Assembly (NCBI RefSeq): GCF_025370935.1
Contig: NC_133491.1
Span: forward strand, 3,831,192-3,895,191
Direction: 5' to 3'
DNA: 64,000 bases
DNA from: Choristoneura fumiferana
Lineage: Eukaryota > Arthropoda > Insecta > Lepidoptera > Tortricidae
Shown: positions 21,840-35,000 of the stretch, in pieces
Numbering within the stretch: the first letter of the stretch is position 1
Layout of the letters: every line of letters starts with the position of its first letter
The notes under the pieces: generated by a model
The model's database searches: none
What the model was told of the DNA's origin: nothing
Seen by the model: only the letters and a program-made list of their open reading frames with translations
Position numbers and translations under genes: made by a program

Positions 21840-23095
21840 AGTCTGGCTGTGACGGCGCGCTGCAATAGCGTCATTTAATTTTATCTGGACAAGAGTAAAC
21901 ACCATCCAATAAGGAGCAGCGTGTATTTCATAGTAAATAGCGGCGCATCTCAGTAACGCCATCTACGGGATGTGAGTTTACTCTAGCGGAGCGTCATATT
22001 GATAGCGGGGCGGCCGTTAAGTTTTTCAACGCATTCGATTGAGAGTGCCATAATTAATTAGGTATTTAGTGGTGATAATTCTGATTGATTGTGTTTGTTT
22101 GACAATGAAATGCAGAGATTTCTACGAGGTGTTTTAATCTAATTGCTTATATATCTTCGCCTAACGATGGCAGACCATGATAAGCCCCTTCCTGCGGTTA
22201 CAAATGAATAATAAAATGTATTATGGATAATTATGTGCTACACGTGCACACATTTAGTTTTGAATGAATTTATTGTTTTCTTTTAACTTTTCTCTATGTT
22301 ATATTCGTCAGGCAGCAGTAGTAAGATCTGATTTTTCGGTGATATTTATGTGAATATGAAAGGTATGAATTAGTATTGTTATAATGTTAAGTAGAATGTT
22401 GGTTGAGTGTATAGAGCATTTGTGGAACTGTAAGAATGGATGGGTTTGCAGTTTGCCCTAGTCTTTAACCTTGCCAATGAGAATGGATGGGTTCATTGCT
22501 CGGTTAAAGAGATGCTTTGTACCTCAGCATTGAGGGAATGTTTACTGTTTCTGAGAATGGATAGATTTGCAAATACGACTCGGTCCTAATACATGGACAA
22601 AGATTAATTGTTCATTTGGTTTTATTAATTGTAGTGCGTGCGAAAATGGATGGGTTCGCACTTGTTAAATATTGTTTTTTCGATGCAGGAATCGATGGGT
22701 CCGCACTTATTCAAAATTGTTACTATTATTTTTTCTTTTCTTCCTGTGCATGAGGACATGCACTTTGTCAGGATGGGCGAATGTAAGGATTACGATGCGA
22801 ATATTGATTTTAATTTAGTACTTTTGGAAATGTATATCTGCCACTGCTGATTTTTGTCGGTAAATTAGTTTCTGTGCACTGGAAACACTAAGAAAGAAGA
22901 GGGCTAGAGAGGGGGTATTCTGGAGGGCACTAGACAACAGCCGTTGAGCGGCATTGGGTATCGAGCTGCCGGGCGGATCTTAACTTAAGTGCGATAGTGA
23001 CGTCGTGTGATCAAAAAAAAATACAAGCTGTAAGTATCAGTGCTGTGTAAAATAAAATAAAAGTGTGAACGCTGCTACGTGTTATATCTTCTATC
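21840..23095. mobile_element. Possible LTR-retroelement remnant
   Basis: The region is less AT-rich than its surroundings and contains GCATCTCAGTAACGCCATCT. It also has several diverged units of GAGAATGGATGGGTTYGCA (22435, 22481, 22557, 22643) and an AATAAAATAAAAGTGTGAAC polyadenylation-like segment near 23049. These resemble lepidopteran LTR sequences in style, but I could not find paired LTRs, a primer-binding site or pol. Low confidence. Confidence 0.3.
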
Positions 23096-23339
23096 TTTAT
23101 TATTATTATTTTTGAAGGATTGGTTTTTCTCAGCTCTAGGCTGGTATTAACTACATTTACGGGTTATCCACCAAGTAAATGTAGCAAGAGTTGTAGAATA
23201 AATATTTTTTAAGAAGATTGCTGAGGGCTATTTTCAGGGTCTAGTTGCATGAACCAGAGCTCATCTTCAGAGCAACATAACCGTTCAGCATGCTACTGTG
23301 TGAAATTTGGCAAAGATGGACCTAAAGTACCTAATACAG

Positions 23340-23815
23340 AGGTGCACTAGGAAAAGATTTTTAGAACACTCAACTTTGTTTGTTTCTTTGTCTGTTGGGT
23401 TCTCTGAAACTACTGAGCTGATTTAAATAATTCTTTTACCAATAAAAAGCTACACTATCCCTAATTGACGTAGACTCCTTTTTTTTAATAAGTGAATTCA
23501 AATCGGGCAATTTTTAAAAATTCTTTCAGTAATAGAAAGCTACAATGTGTCTCTCATCGACGAATAAAAATATTAAAATAGATCATAACAGTAATTCACG
23601 TCCTGCGATTAATATGCGATAATTATGATTAATTACGTATGTAGGCTGATTTTTCAATTCCAAAATTTGCACCATCTGTCTAAAACAACGTCTGCATGTA
23701 TTTGTATTTCCATGTAATCCTCCGAAAAATCAGTCAAAACACGAAAAAAGAATCGTAGAAAGTAAATGTATGTTACCCCAAATTTAACGCGAGCGAAGCC
23801 GCGGGAAAAAGCTAG
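23340..23815 (+). mobile_element. Helitron-like 3' terminal fragment
   Basis: Ends AACGCGAGCGAAGCCGCGGG...CTAG followed by T at 23816. A GC-rich end, terminal CTAG and insertion before T are Helitron-like, and the end is shared with the element ending at 26656. The body contains GAAACTACTGAGCTGATTTA, also found at 26250-26275. Confidence 0.55.
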
Positions 23816-24229
23816 TTATTATTTTTTATTATATAAAAGGCAAAAGTGATTGACTGATGTATCAACGCACAGCCCAAACCACTAGACCTAGGAATTCCAA
23901 ATTTAGCACGTAGGTTCTTTTTAAGGTCTAGGGGTGCACTAAGAAAGGATTTTTCAAAATTCACCCTCTAAGGGGGTGAAATGGGGGTCCAAAGTTAGTA
24001 TGGGGAAACAAGATTAGTTAGACTATTTTATGCAAAACTTCACAGGAGTACTCCTAATAATAAATAAGTAAACACGTGTTTCAGGTTTTTTGAGAATTCA
24101 ACTCCTAAAAGGGGGTAATGTGGTGACAAAGTCAATCGAAAATCAATCGTTGAAATATCAACACACAGCCCAAACCACTGGACCTAGAGACCTAAAATTT
24201 TGCACATAGATACCTTATAGGTACAATGT

Positions 24230-25440
24230 AGGCATCCACTAAGGAAGGATTTTTGGAAATTCTGACGGGAACGGGAAAAAAAGGGATTTATATATTCGAT
24301 TCCGAGTGACCCTATCTCAGTAACTATAATAACTAGACTCTTCACAATCACAAGTAGGTATTACATTAATTAAAAAGTCTATTTCAGGATTTTTGGAAAT
24401 TCCCACGTGATAAGGAAAAAACGGGATTTATATATTCAGTTTAACGGAATCCTATGAACTATAATACTACTCTTCAAATTTGGCACAGAAGTTGGTGATT
24501 ATAATAGTAAAAAACAGTTTTAAGGAATTGGGGAAATTCGCACGAGATAAGGAAAAAACGGGATTTATATTCAATTTAACGGGATCGATTTTTCTGATAA
24601 TTGGCAAACTGATATTTGGCATTTAGGTTCCTTGAGGAGAGTAGGGGAACACCACAAAAGGATTTCCCGAAATTCGGACGGGAACGGGAAAAATGGTTTT
24701 TTTTACTGGTCGTACAAGGCTGCAATTTGGCATGTAGGTTGCTTGAGGAGTGAAGACAACCATTAAGAAATAATTTCCCGAAATTCCCACGGGAAAGGGA
24801 AAAAAACGGGATTTTTCGATTTACTGGTCCTAGAAAGCTGAAATTCGACTTGTTTATTGCTTGGGGAGTGTAGAGGGAGCGTTAAGAGAGGACATTTCAA
24901 AATTCCTAAGGGAACGGGAAAATATGGTATTTTTCGTTTTACTGATCGTAGAAAACTCAAATTTGGCGTTTTGGTTCCTTGGGGAGTGTAGGGGAGCACT
25001 ACAAAAGGATTTCCTGAAATTTTGACGTTAACGGGAAAAAACAGGATTTATCGTTTTACTGGTCGTAGAAAGCTAAAATTTGGCATGTAGGCTTTTGCAT
25101 TTGCTTCGGGAGTGTAGAGAAGCATTAAGAGATAATTTGCCGAAATTGTCACGGGAAAGGAAAAAATGGGACTTTTCGTTTTACTGGTAGAAAGCTGAAA
25201 TTCGGCATGTAGGTTGCTTGGGGCATTTAGAGGAGCACTGAGAGAGGACTTTCCAAAATTCACACGAGAACGGGGAAAAAGCTGGATTTTTCGTTTTACT
25301 GGTCGTAGAAAGCAAACTTGGCAAGTGGGTTCCTTGGGGAGTATAGAGGAGCATTAACAGAGCATTTCTCGAAATTCTTATGGGAACAGAAAAAAACAGG
25401 ATTTTGCGTTTTACTGGTTGTAGAAAGCTAAAATTTCAAA
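24230..25440. repeat. ~120-bp tandem array, about 10 units
   Basis: The motif AAATTCCCACGGGAACGGGA, then AAAAACGGGATTT and CGTTTTACTGGTCGTAGAAA, recurs with diverged copies near 24272, 24415, 24548, 24676, 24790, 24911, 25030, 25151, 25266 and 25382. Spacing is about 114 to 143 bp, tightening to about 120 in the 3' two thirds. Confidence 0.8.
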
Positions 25441-25754
25441 ATCCAAAAGTTTATACTGCACGTACGCTGCAAAGAGCTCTTTAACCGACTTTAAAAAAAG
25501 GACGAGGTTATACATTCAGCTATATATATTTATTTATGTATGTTCACCGATTTCTCGCTCAATTGTCGACCGATTTTTAAAATTATTTTTTATTCGAAAG
25601 AATATAGCTACTCCTGAGGTAGTCCCATTGTCAACAAATCAGAATGTGATGACGGGATATCAGGGAAATCGAGGGCAACCCACAAATATTGTAGGCACGC
25701 ATTACGTTTTTTATATATTTTCTCGAGTTATTTAAGTATTTGCGTCTGGTAAAC

Positions 25755-26060
25755 ATCATCTCATGTTGATGAGCTGATGATGGAAGGTAAAACAAAACTC
25801 CTTAACGGTCAGGAATGGAGGATATTTTTAAAAATAGGTATTATAGTTACGTGTAGACCGATAGTTGTTTTCTTTCAGGCTATCTAGGTGAGCTGATGAT
25901 GGAAGGTTAAACTCCTTAACGGTTAGGTACGAGTTAGAGGAAGTTTCTTTAAATATCATGTGCACGTATAGGTAGGCCTTTAGTTGTATTCTTTCTGGTT
26001 ATTCAGGCGAGCTGATGATGGAAGGTGTAACTCCTTAACGGTTAGAAGGACACATTAAGT
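25755..26060. repeat. Three-unit tandem repeat
   Basis: GAGCTGATGATGGAAGGT followed by CTCCTTAACGGTYAGG occurs at about 25769, 25891 and 26010, so the period is about 120 bp. The units differ by small indels. Confidence 0.75.
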
Positions 26061-26659
26061 ACCTACGCCAAACCAATTAACTCATTACGTAACAAAATGT
26101 ATCCATACCTGTAAAACAGTATACTGTGACAGGCTGACTGACTGACAGACGACGCGTAGCAGAAGTGCATTAAGTAATGATTTTTCGAAATTCCCATGGG
26201 ATAAGGAAATATTTAACTTTGTCCGCTTCTTTGTTTGTTTGGGGGAATCTCTGGAAAAACTGAGCTGATTTAAAAAAATCTATTAGTGAAAGCTTTTTAA
26301 AAATCGATACCCGAAATAATAGAAGCCTGTTTCAATTCAATCGCGGACAGTGTGGTTTTCTATTGAATTCACTTATTCCTATCCCGCGGGAACAATCCTA
26401 TGCCGCGTAGGTATGAAGTCGCGGGCAAAAGAAGCACGTGGGTTTTCTAAAATTACACCCCTGACCTATAGATGTGAAACAGGGGTTCAAAGTTTGTACG
26501 AATTATGATCATTAGGTTGATTTATAAACTCAAAAATTTGCAAATATAATCCTCTGAAAAAACAATTAAAACACGAAAATAAAGATCGTAGAAATTTAAG
26601 TAAATGATCTGTGTTACCCCAAATTTAACGCGAGCGAAGCCGCGGGCAACAGCTAGTTA

Positions 26660-29075
26660 CATATATATTTATACACATATACACAAGAATTGCTCTTTAA
26701 AGGTATTAGATAGATAGATGAAGCAAACCGCTTCGTGCGGGCTAACGGATCACTAACTGGGTGCGCATTTTTTCACCTAACTTTTTAAGTCCTATTATCG
26801 GAAGTCCGAAATTTTTTCTCATACCATTTTACATCATAATGATCATTCTTAATTTTTTTTTAATACTAACGATCGAAACTCGTCATCATCGGAATTCATA
26901 ATATAACTGTTCATATACCTTGTTCATAAGAATATTGGTTTTCATATATTCTTCATTACAAATTAACTTTCATTATATTCATATGAATTTGAAGTGATTA
27001 ATTGAGTCGCTCAATATTATGGAAGTAGCACGCTCTTTCTTGTAAGTCTAAACTACGCTTGAAATAAATAAGATATGTATTTATGTTTCTGGATAATTGA
27101 GTATCGTTGTAAATCAGACACAATCAGTTCCCTTTGTTATAATTGTAGTTAAGTCGTCAAGGTTGTCATATCTTAAGGATGAATTCTAATTTAAGTGCAC
27201 TCAAATCGATAACTATAAGTGACTAGGAAGGTATTAAAAATATGGTTCGTATTATTAATAACAATGATAAAGTGAAGTTTAGTCTAGCGCGGAACTTGGA
27301 GTAAAACGAAGGCATCGACGAAAACGAAGACGATGGTATGTAGATTGCTGAAAGTCGGGGATAGTGCAGAAGATACTTTTTATCCCAGAATACCCAATAC
27401 GATAGGGATTTAAAATTTTATGCAAAGCCAATCAAATATACTATTTTTAAGTAATTTTTGGGAAATCTTTATTTATTAAATCGAAATGAACTTATATTAT
27501 GAACTTATATTATTATCCAAATTTAATTTTGTTGTAAATTAATTAAACCCAAATGGAATATTCTCCGTTATAAAGTAGGAGCAAAATTAAATAAGCAATA
27601 AGTGAATGTTGTCTAAATCAAGTCTCAACTTTAGTACATTGTGTCTTAAGGGCGGTAAATAAGGAATTACGAACGAGAGTCTATTAGAAGCCCGAAGTCG
27701 AAGACTGAGGGCTTTAATGAGTCGATGTTTGGAATTCTAGTACCGCCCGTGCGACATACAATGTTTTTCATCACATTTGCTAGTAATTTTTTATTTCTAA
27801 AAGAAAAAAAATAATTGTTCCAAATATTGGCGATTCCTTAAGCTGCGCTCTTGGCAGCGCCACCCTCCCCCTCCCCCTCCCGCAGCATGCGCCACAACGT
27901 GCGTGTGCGTGTGGTCCTGCAGCAGCGCGCGCAGCAGTATCAGTACGGGCACGGACTCATTTACCGACCTTGGGCTTCATGACAAGAAAATTAGTACGCG
28001 CAATGACTCATTTACCGACCACGGGCTTCATGACAAGTACATTAAGGTCAAGGGTTTTATTTGGGGGGTTGCAACCAAGGTAGCCTGCATGTTACGATAC
28101 TGTTTACGAGCAAGTGTGATAAAAATAATATGTAGGCAAAAAAAAATATTTCGGGTGGAACGAATTTGCGATTCGTCATATTTCTGAGTGTACATAATTG
28201 ACTTGGCATAATTTGTATTGAGATAATAGTACTGTCGCATAGTAATACTTTAGCCTACTGCTTTTTTGGCATATTAAGCTATTAGAATAATTCCAGTGGG
28301 ACTAATTTGTATTAGACTAATACACATTATGCATATTATTGTTTGGGCTATTGATTATTTGTTATAAATGAACAACAAAATATTAGATCACGTTAGGTAC
28401 GTTAGGTGAGGTTAGGTTAGTATGATATCCAGGCGCGAAGCGCCCAAGCAACGCAGAAACGCGGACCTCCGTCGACCTCGCCTTAGTTCCTAAATATATA
28501 TTAACACAAAACTAACCTTTTCTCGTAATGCATCAGGCTCGTGATTGTGGTTAGGTATCCACTTTGTAATGATGCAAATTTATTATTATGACTTTTTGTA
28601 TTTATGCTATTTGACGTTAGTCTTCATGAAGTCTGCTTTCTGTATTTATGCTTTTTAATTTTATGCGTAAAAAAATATGCGTAATGATGAGTATGCACAT
28701 CGCTAATTCGGCTAAAAGCAATTATGCGTAACAATAATATTACAAATAATTTTATGCCATCCAATAGAGAACCTCCTCGCACATCTCGCATCATCTTCGT
28801 GGTGGAAACACAGCTTCACAATAACTTATTTTCAGGGTCATTGTTCTGTTCAAACGTTTCAACCCCCTGAATTTTCGTGGCCAAATTGTTATGAATGGAC
28901 TATAGAATTTGATGAAATTTTCGATTATTCTTAGACCTCCTCTGCTTCTACTAGATGGGAACTGTAACATAATCTTTTACCAAGCTTTTACCTTACCATA
29001 CTATGCCATCAATAATGCGCCCGCATAAATCAAATTTAATAAAAGCTCGAATAATGAAATTACCCTTTATTTATT
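26660..29075. other. Intergenic DNA upstream of UGT-B
   Basis: I recognise no exon except the one at 29081. A 51-bp two-copy direct repeat (GACTCATTTACCGACC, then GGCTTCATGACAAG) lies at about 27953-28035, in a more GC-rich island (27840-28040) with CCTCCCCCTCCCC. A 5'UTR exon of UGT-B must lie somewhere upstream if the acceptor at 29080 is used, but I cannot place it. Confidence 0.5.
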
Positions 29076-29085
29076 TCCAGCAATC

Positions 29086-32000
29086 ATGAAGCTTGTGACG
29101 ACGCTGTTGCTAAGTACCCTTTTAACATCCTGCGTATCTAATGCGTATAAAGTGCTGATAGTATTTCCTCTGGCGTCGGGAAAAAGTCACGGCATACTCG
29201 GAGAGGCACACGTCACGAGACTGCTGGATGCTGGCCACGAAGTAAGTTTAATAGATGTCCTGGGAGAGCACGGAGCGTACGACTTAGGGATCTTTAAAAA
29301 CCGGCCAAGAGCGTGTCAGACACGCCCGAGATAGGGTTCCGAACCCATTACGAAGAAATCAAGTAATATTTTTCTAACGATTTCGTATTGTGTACGGAGT
29401 TTATACTGAGTTTGGATAGGTATTTAACTACTTAAATGTAAACAAAACAACGTCAATTAGTGTTTTATATACATTTTTGTTAGTTTTACTCGATTATTCC
29501 TTAAAAATTGAATGAAAATTAAAAATGTTGTCTGATAGAACACTTCTTAATATTAGTTAATGTGTCTACTTAAATAATTCTTCGTGATAGACTTTTATAT
29601 ACTTTAAAAGCTAATTCGGGAATGCTGCCTGCGTGATGGGCACCATGCCAAGAGGCCCACCTCTCTTTTTAAATTAAAGTTTTAGTTTTAGTTGTTTTAA
29701 TTTAGTAGTAGTTTTAGTCCTATGGATATTTTGTATTTTATTATATGTAATTAAACTTTACCTAATTAATGTTTATAACCGGTTTTTAAAGAAAATAAAA
29801 GTCTGTACAGAATAAAAGCGGAACTGACAAATACAAATCATGAGTGTAGTGTTAGAAATGAAGTAGAATTACTGACTTAGCAAAACACGAATATCTTTTA
29901 AAATAATGAAGGAATACAAAAATAAATGCAATCAGCTAACTTAAAATGAAAAAAATATTTTTGGGGTGTCTGAGGTTTTCAGTTATTTAATAAACACCTT
30001 GTATAAAGAAAAACTTTATTCTTTAAGTAGAACACAGAAGGGCTAGTAAAACAGGTTCTCAAAAAGTATAAAGTATTTTGCAGATGGTAGGACCTTGTGC
30101 AAGGTCCGCCCGGATTGCTACCACCATCTTGCTCGTTAATCCTGCCGTGCACGAATATCTTTTTAAATAATGAAGGAATACAAAAATAAATGCAATCAGC
30201 TAACTTAAAATGAAAAAAATATTTTTGGGGTGTCTGAGGTGTTCAGTTATTTAACACCTTGTATAAGAAAAACTTTATTCTGTAAGTAGAACACAGAAGG
30301 GCTAGTAAAACAGGTTCTCAAAAAGTATAAAGTATTTTGCAGGTGGTAGGACCTTGTGCAAGGTCCGCCCGGATTGCTACCACCATCTTGCTCGTTAATC
30401 CTGCCGTGAAGCAGCAGTGCTTGCACTGTTGTGTTTCGGCATGGAGAGTAAGACAGCCGGTGAAATTACTGTCACTTGAGGTATCCCATCTTAGGCCTCT
30501 AGGTTGGCAACGCATCTGCAATCCCCCTGGTTTTGCAGGTGTCTATGGGCGGTGGTGATCTCTTACCATCAGGAAACCCACTTGCTCGTTTGCCATCCAA
30601 TTGAATAAAAAAAAAAAAAAGTATGGTCGTTGAAATTAGTTTCTGTTAAAAATTAAATTGATAGATGGCAAAGCCTCCTGTTTGCCCAGCAGTAGACGCA
30701 AATAATAACAAAACCTTATTTTTATTTCAGGTGACGTATATTGCTGGCATCCTCACTAAAGTTAGCTCTCCGAGACTAAGACAGATAGACGTCACGTCGA
30801 ATGCTGCTTTAAGTTCTAGTGGTAAGTAAGTAATATTAAGCCACAAAAAACCGGCCAAGAGCGTGTCGGACACGCCCGTAATAGGGTTCCGTAGCCATAA
30901 CGAAAAAAATAATTAATATTTTTCTAAGGATTTCGTGTTTTGTACGGAACGGAATATTCCAAGTTTAGGTATATTTTATACCCCACACTACAAGGTTGGA
31001 TGGGGAAACAAAAATTACCCCCACTTTACGTCTATGGGAGGTACGTACTGTATATAAAAAAAAATGAATTTTTTATTGTACCATTTTGTCGGCATAGTTT
31101 ACTAATATATATTAGTGCAAAATTACAGCTTTCTATCATTAATAGTCCCTGAGCAAAGTCGCGGACGGACAGACAGACAGACATGGCGTAACTATAAGGG
31201 TTCCGTTTTTGCTATTTTGGCTACGGAACCCTAAACAGGAAAATCAAAATGTACCTATTCAAAGTATACCTACAGCATCTCTATCCTGTCGCCATGAAGC
31301 CGTGGTGGCCTAGTGGTTGACCTTTGGCCTCTTAAGCAGAGGATCGTGGGTTCACACCCCGGCCCGCAGCTCTGAGTTGTTCTAAATTCATGTGCGAAAT
31401 TACATTTGAAATTTACCACGAGATTTACGGCAAGGAAAACATCGTGAGGAAACCTGCACAAACCTGCGAAGCAATTCAATGGCGTGTGTGAACTTCACAA
31501 TCCGCACTGGGCTCGCGTGGGAACTACGTCTCAAGCCCTCTCATTCTGAGAGGAGGCCTGTGCCCAGCAGTGGGACGTATATAGGCTGGGAATCGTACCA
31601 GCCATCATCATCGGATGATGATGATGATCCTGTCGCCGGTTTATGTATAGTACTGTAGGAACTAGGCTGTATACCGCTGGCAGGTGGTAAAACTGACCAC
31701 CTGGCAGGTTGGATTAACCTAGTTTTGTATAAAGGGATAGGTTTTTTTTATATTGTGTTTCTAGAATATAACTTTAAAACAGATTGACAGCGGTATACAT
31801 GCGAGGGCGCAGATTGATTCCGATAGCCTAAGCGGCTGGTGCCATTCTATGTAAATCTATTTATAAGTACTACCAAGTTCTAAAATAAAATATAATTAAT
31901 TAATGATTGAAGAAGTTATTTATTTTGAACTGAGTTTAAAGTCACGCGCGTTGATCCCCAGTACCTAAGCTCTTACCAAGTTACAGTCCCCACAGTACCT

Positions 32001-35000
32001 ACAGTCAAGGAAAAAAACTGAATCACGTACCAGGTTGGAACCTTTTCATATTCAATTTCGCAATGATATCTTTGGCAGATGTATGGGATGCCATGGTCAT
32101 GTTCTTTGCAAGTTCGATGACACAGAAGTTACCTAGTTGTAGGTTATAATTAGATAAACATCTACCTGGAATGTCTTCTACTTGTCATTTATGTTTTTGT
32201 ATGATGTCTGTTGGTGATCCTTAATAAATTAATAAACATGACACACATAGGTTCCATCCAGTGGCGTTGTTAGGTAACTGAAGGCCCTAGGGCAAAAAAT
32301 AAACTAGGGCCCCAACCAAACTATTTAAAATCATTTGTCCCGTATTCGTCGTGTTCCGTATTCGACGTACTCCAGATTTGTCATTTATAGTTTGTAAGTC
32401 AGAGTCCGAAGGGTTCCCTGAGCTTGGAGGCCCCGGGGCACTGCCCCGTCTAGCCCTCCGGTAGCTACGCCACTGGTCCCACCCTGGTACGTAATTCAGT
32501 CTCGTTGATCTTTGCGTACTTGTGATCCTTATCAATACTCTTCTTTAATTACAGGCCAGCACTTAGACTTCAAATATTTGCTGGCTCAGAAAGACAGATT
32601 ATCGTTCAGCAGAGACTTGGCGAAACTATGTTTACTCGTAGCAAATAGTACCCTAATGAATGACCAAGTGCAACGGTTGATGCACGATCCCAAGGAACAA
32701 TTTGACGTTGTAATCGTAGAGTGGCTGTTTAGCGAACTTTTTGTTGGGTAAGTGTTTTAATACTAGTCACACGAAAATAACTACCAAATATTTAAATCTC
32801 CGTCCAACACACCCACCATCCGCGTAAAGCTCAAATGTATAAAATAGTACGGCATACTCTCTAAAAATTAAAATCATTTCTCCAGTAAATAGGCCGCAGT
32901 GGGCACTTTTACACGTAATTTTATAAACTACCAGCGCTTTCGGAAAGACCATCATTGCCAAGAAGAATGCGCCAAGAAACTTGGAACAAAAAGTCATTTT
33001 TTTTCAAAAGAAAGTAATTACAAATAATTATAAAACCCACATTGCTAAAACATGCACTTTCTTAATAACTGTTTTTACTGTTAGTATACTTGCATTGTCA
33101 TCCAAATTACATTCCGTACCAAGTTTCAAGTCAACGCCATTGATCGTTGAAGAGTTCCATATTGCAGAAACGATCCTGACCGGACCACCAAAATTTTCTC
33201 TACCTGATTAAGATCATTGTATTGTCACCAAACTTTTAGCTTCTGGTATCCACCAGAAAGTGGTCGGAAAAGAAGCAACTAGATCTTTGATCCTAAACAT
33301 AAAGAACCTATCTTGAACTCAGTCACACACAATTTATATCGTCATCTTCACTTTCAGGCTGGCTTCGGTGTTCAACTGTCCGCTAATCTGGTCGTCTTCT
33401 TTAGAACCACATGGCAAGATACTATCCCTCATCGACGACGACCCAAACCCAGCCTATGTACCCGACATAATGTCCGATATCCTGCCACCATTTACTTTCT
33501 CCCAGAGAGTTATAGAACTATGGAAATTGATCAAGGGCAAATACATAATATGGTAAAGATTGAGTTGAAATTATTACCTACTTATATTCTTGCTTGCTAT
33601 TCAAATGCGTACAAAATTCAACACATCTCATCATTCTTTGTTGTTGGATGCAGAGCCAAGTTGCGATGTTGTTCATATTACCCAACTGCGTGAAGAAGGA
33701 TTATGTTTCATTCTCCTTTTAATTTCTAAACTGTAAAGCAATCAACACAGAAATCAATTTACTTAAATAGAAAAGCTTTCACTATTTTCTCCTTTAAGAT
33801 GTGTAATATGTACCTTACGCACATTATTGAAGCATAGATCACATTATCACATAGCTCGTTTCCAATGCCTATCACAAAATAATTATTAAAACGCTTTATT
33901 AATAACAGGGAAATAAGTTTTGAAGCGGAACGAATGTACGAGCTAGCTTTTGCCTCAGCGGTGGGCAAGAGAGGTCGGAAATTGCCTCCATACCAGGAAG
34001 CCCGATATAACGCATCTTTTGTTCTGGGCAACTCTCACATATCTGCTGGACAAGCAACTAGATTGCCCCAGAACTATGCCTCTATAGCTGGCTACCATAT
34101 CCAGGAAACAGTCAAGCCTTTACCAGAGGTAAGTCTTAGCACGGTACAGCGGCCCAACTAAAGCCGCCACTGCTACGAAACGCTAGCCTATTATTGACTG
34201 ACTTGGTTGAGGTTGGTCCTGATAACGTCTCTGGAATCACACTGTATTATGAGACCAAATATTTACCCGCTTCGCATGTATACCATTAGCAGTTGATATT
34301 AAATTCCAAGATTTTGCAAATATTTCCGTTGGGATCCCCAAAAACGACTTCATGAATTTCATTAATTTTTCATAAAAAAAAATCCTCCCCAATTTTTCTA
34401 TCTCTAATTATCCGGTTTCGAGCGATCAGTCTAGATGTAGGTACAGATATTTACAGATCTATTGAGTAGGTACTTCATGTTTTCCCAACGTCGGAAAAGT
34501 TCATATTTGTCTTGCTGTCTCAACTAGCTCACTGAAGTTTACTGAAACTAATGAGAAAGCAAGATAAATTACGGACTTATCCGACAAAATACGAAACGAT
34601 ATATTTACTACTTCTGTATACCCTATTTTATCCAAATCCCTCCACCCGTTTTAGTGTAGAAATGTAACAAATAGGTACTAACATTCACTTACTTTCTTGA
34701 ATGTTGCCAGGACTTGCAAAAAATTATGGATAACGCAAAAAACGGTGTCATTTACTTCAGCATGGGTTCAATGTTACAAACTAAGACCATGCCAGATGAG
34801 CTGAAGACAGGACTTTTGAATATGCTTGGTGGATTACAACACACTGTTATTTGGAAAATAGAGGAAATTCCTGCTAAAATACCGAAAAATGTTCATATTG
34901 TTACCTTCGCACCGCAGCAGAGCATTTTAGGTGCGTTAAATATTCTCTATTATGCCTTATACTACGTCTAGTGTTTGTAGCGGCTCTTTACCTAAAATTA

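Larger units (their letters stand above)
23816..26656 (+). mobile_element. Helitron-like element with internal tandem arrays
   Basis: It starts soon after the previous CTAG|T junction with TATATAAAAGGCAAAAGTGA and a CAACGCACAGCCCAAACCAC segment typical of lepidopteran Helitron-type repeats. It ends GCGAGCGAAGCCGCGGGC...CTAG|T at 26656. Inside are the ~120-bp array (24230-25440) and a three-unit array (25755-26060). A piece of the CCGACTTTAAAAAAAGGACG family interrupts it near 25480-25690. No Rep/helicase frame is visible, so it is nonautonomous. Extent of the 5' end is inferred. Confidence 0.5.

Noticed and set aside
24230..25440. CRISPR-like array
   Set aside because: Units of about 120 bp diverge along their whole length, with no constant repeat plus variable spacer; eukaryotic tandem repeat.
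27903..28187. 94-codon ORF as a gene
   Set aside because: Its openness follows from a 51-bp duplicated unit (a multiple of three); no domain, no splice context and an AT-rich tail.
31299..31365. Possible tRNA gene
   Set aside because: tRNA-derived head of a SINE bounded by an 11-bp target duplication.
33313..33693. 126-codon plus-strand frame
   Set aside because: Out of phase with UGT-B exon 4, which lies inside it and matches the paralogues in the other frame.
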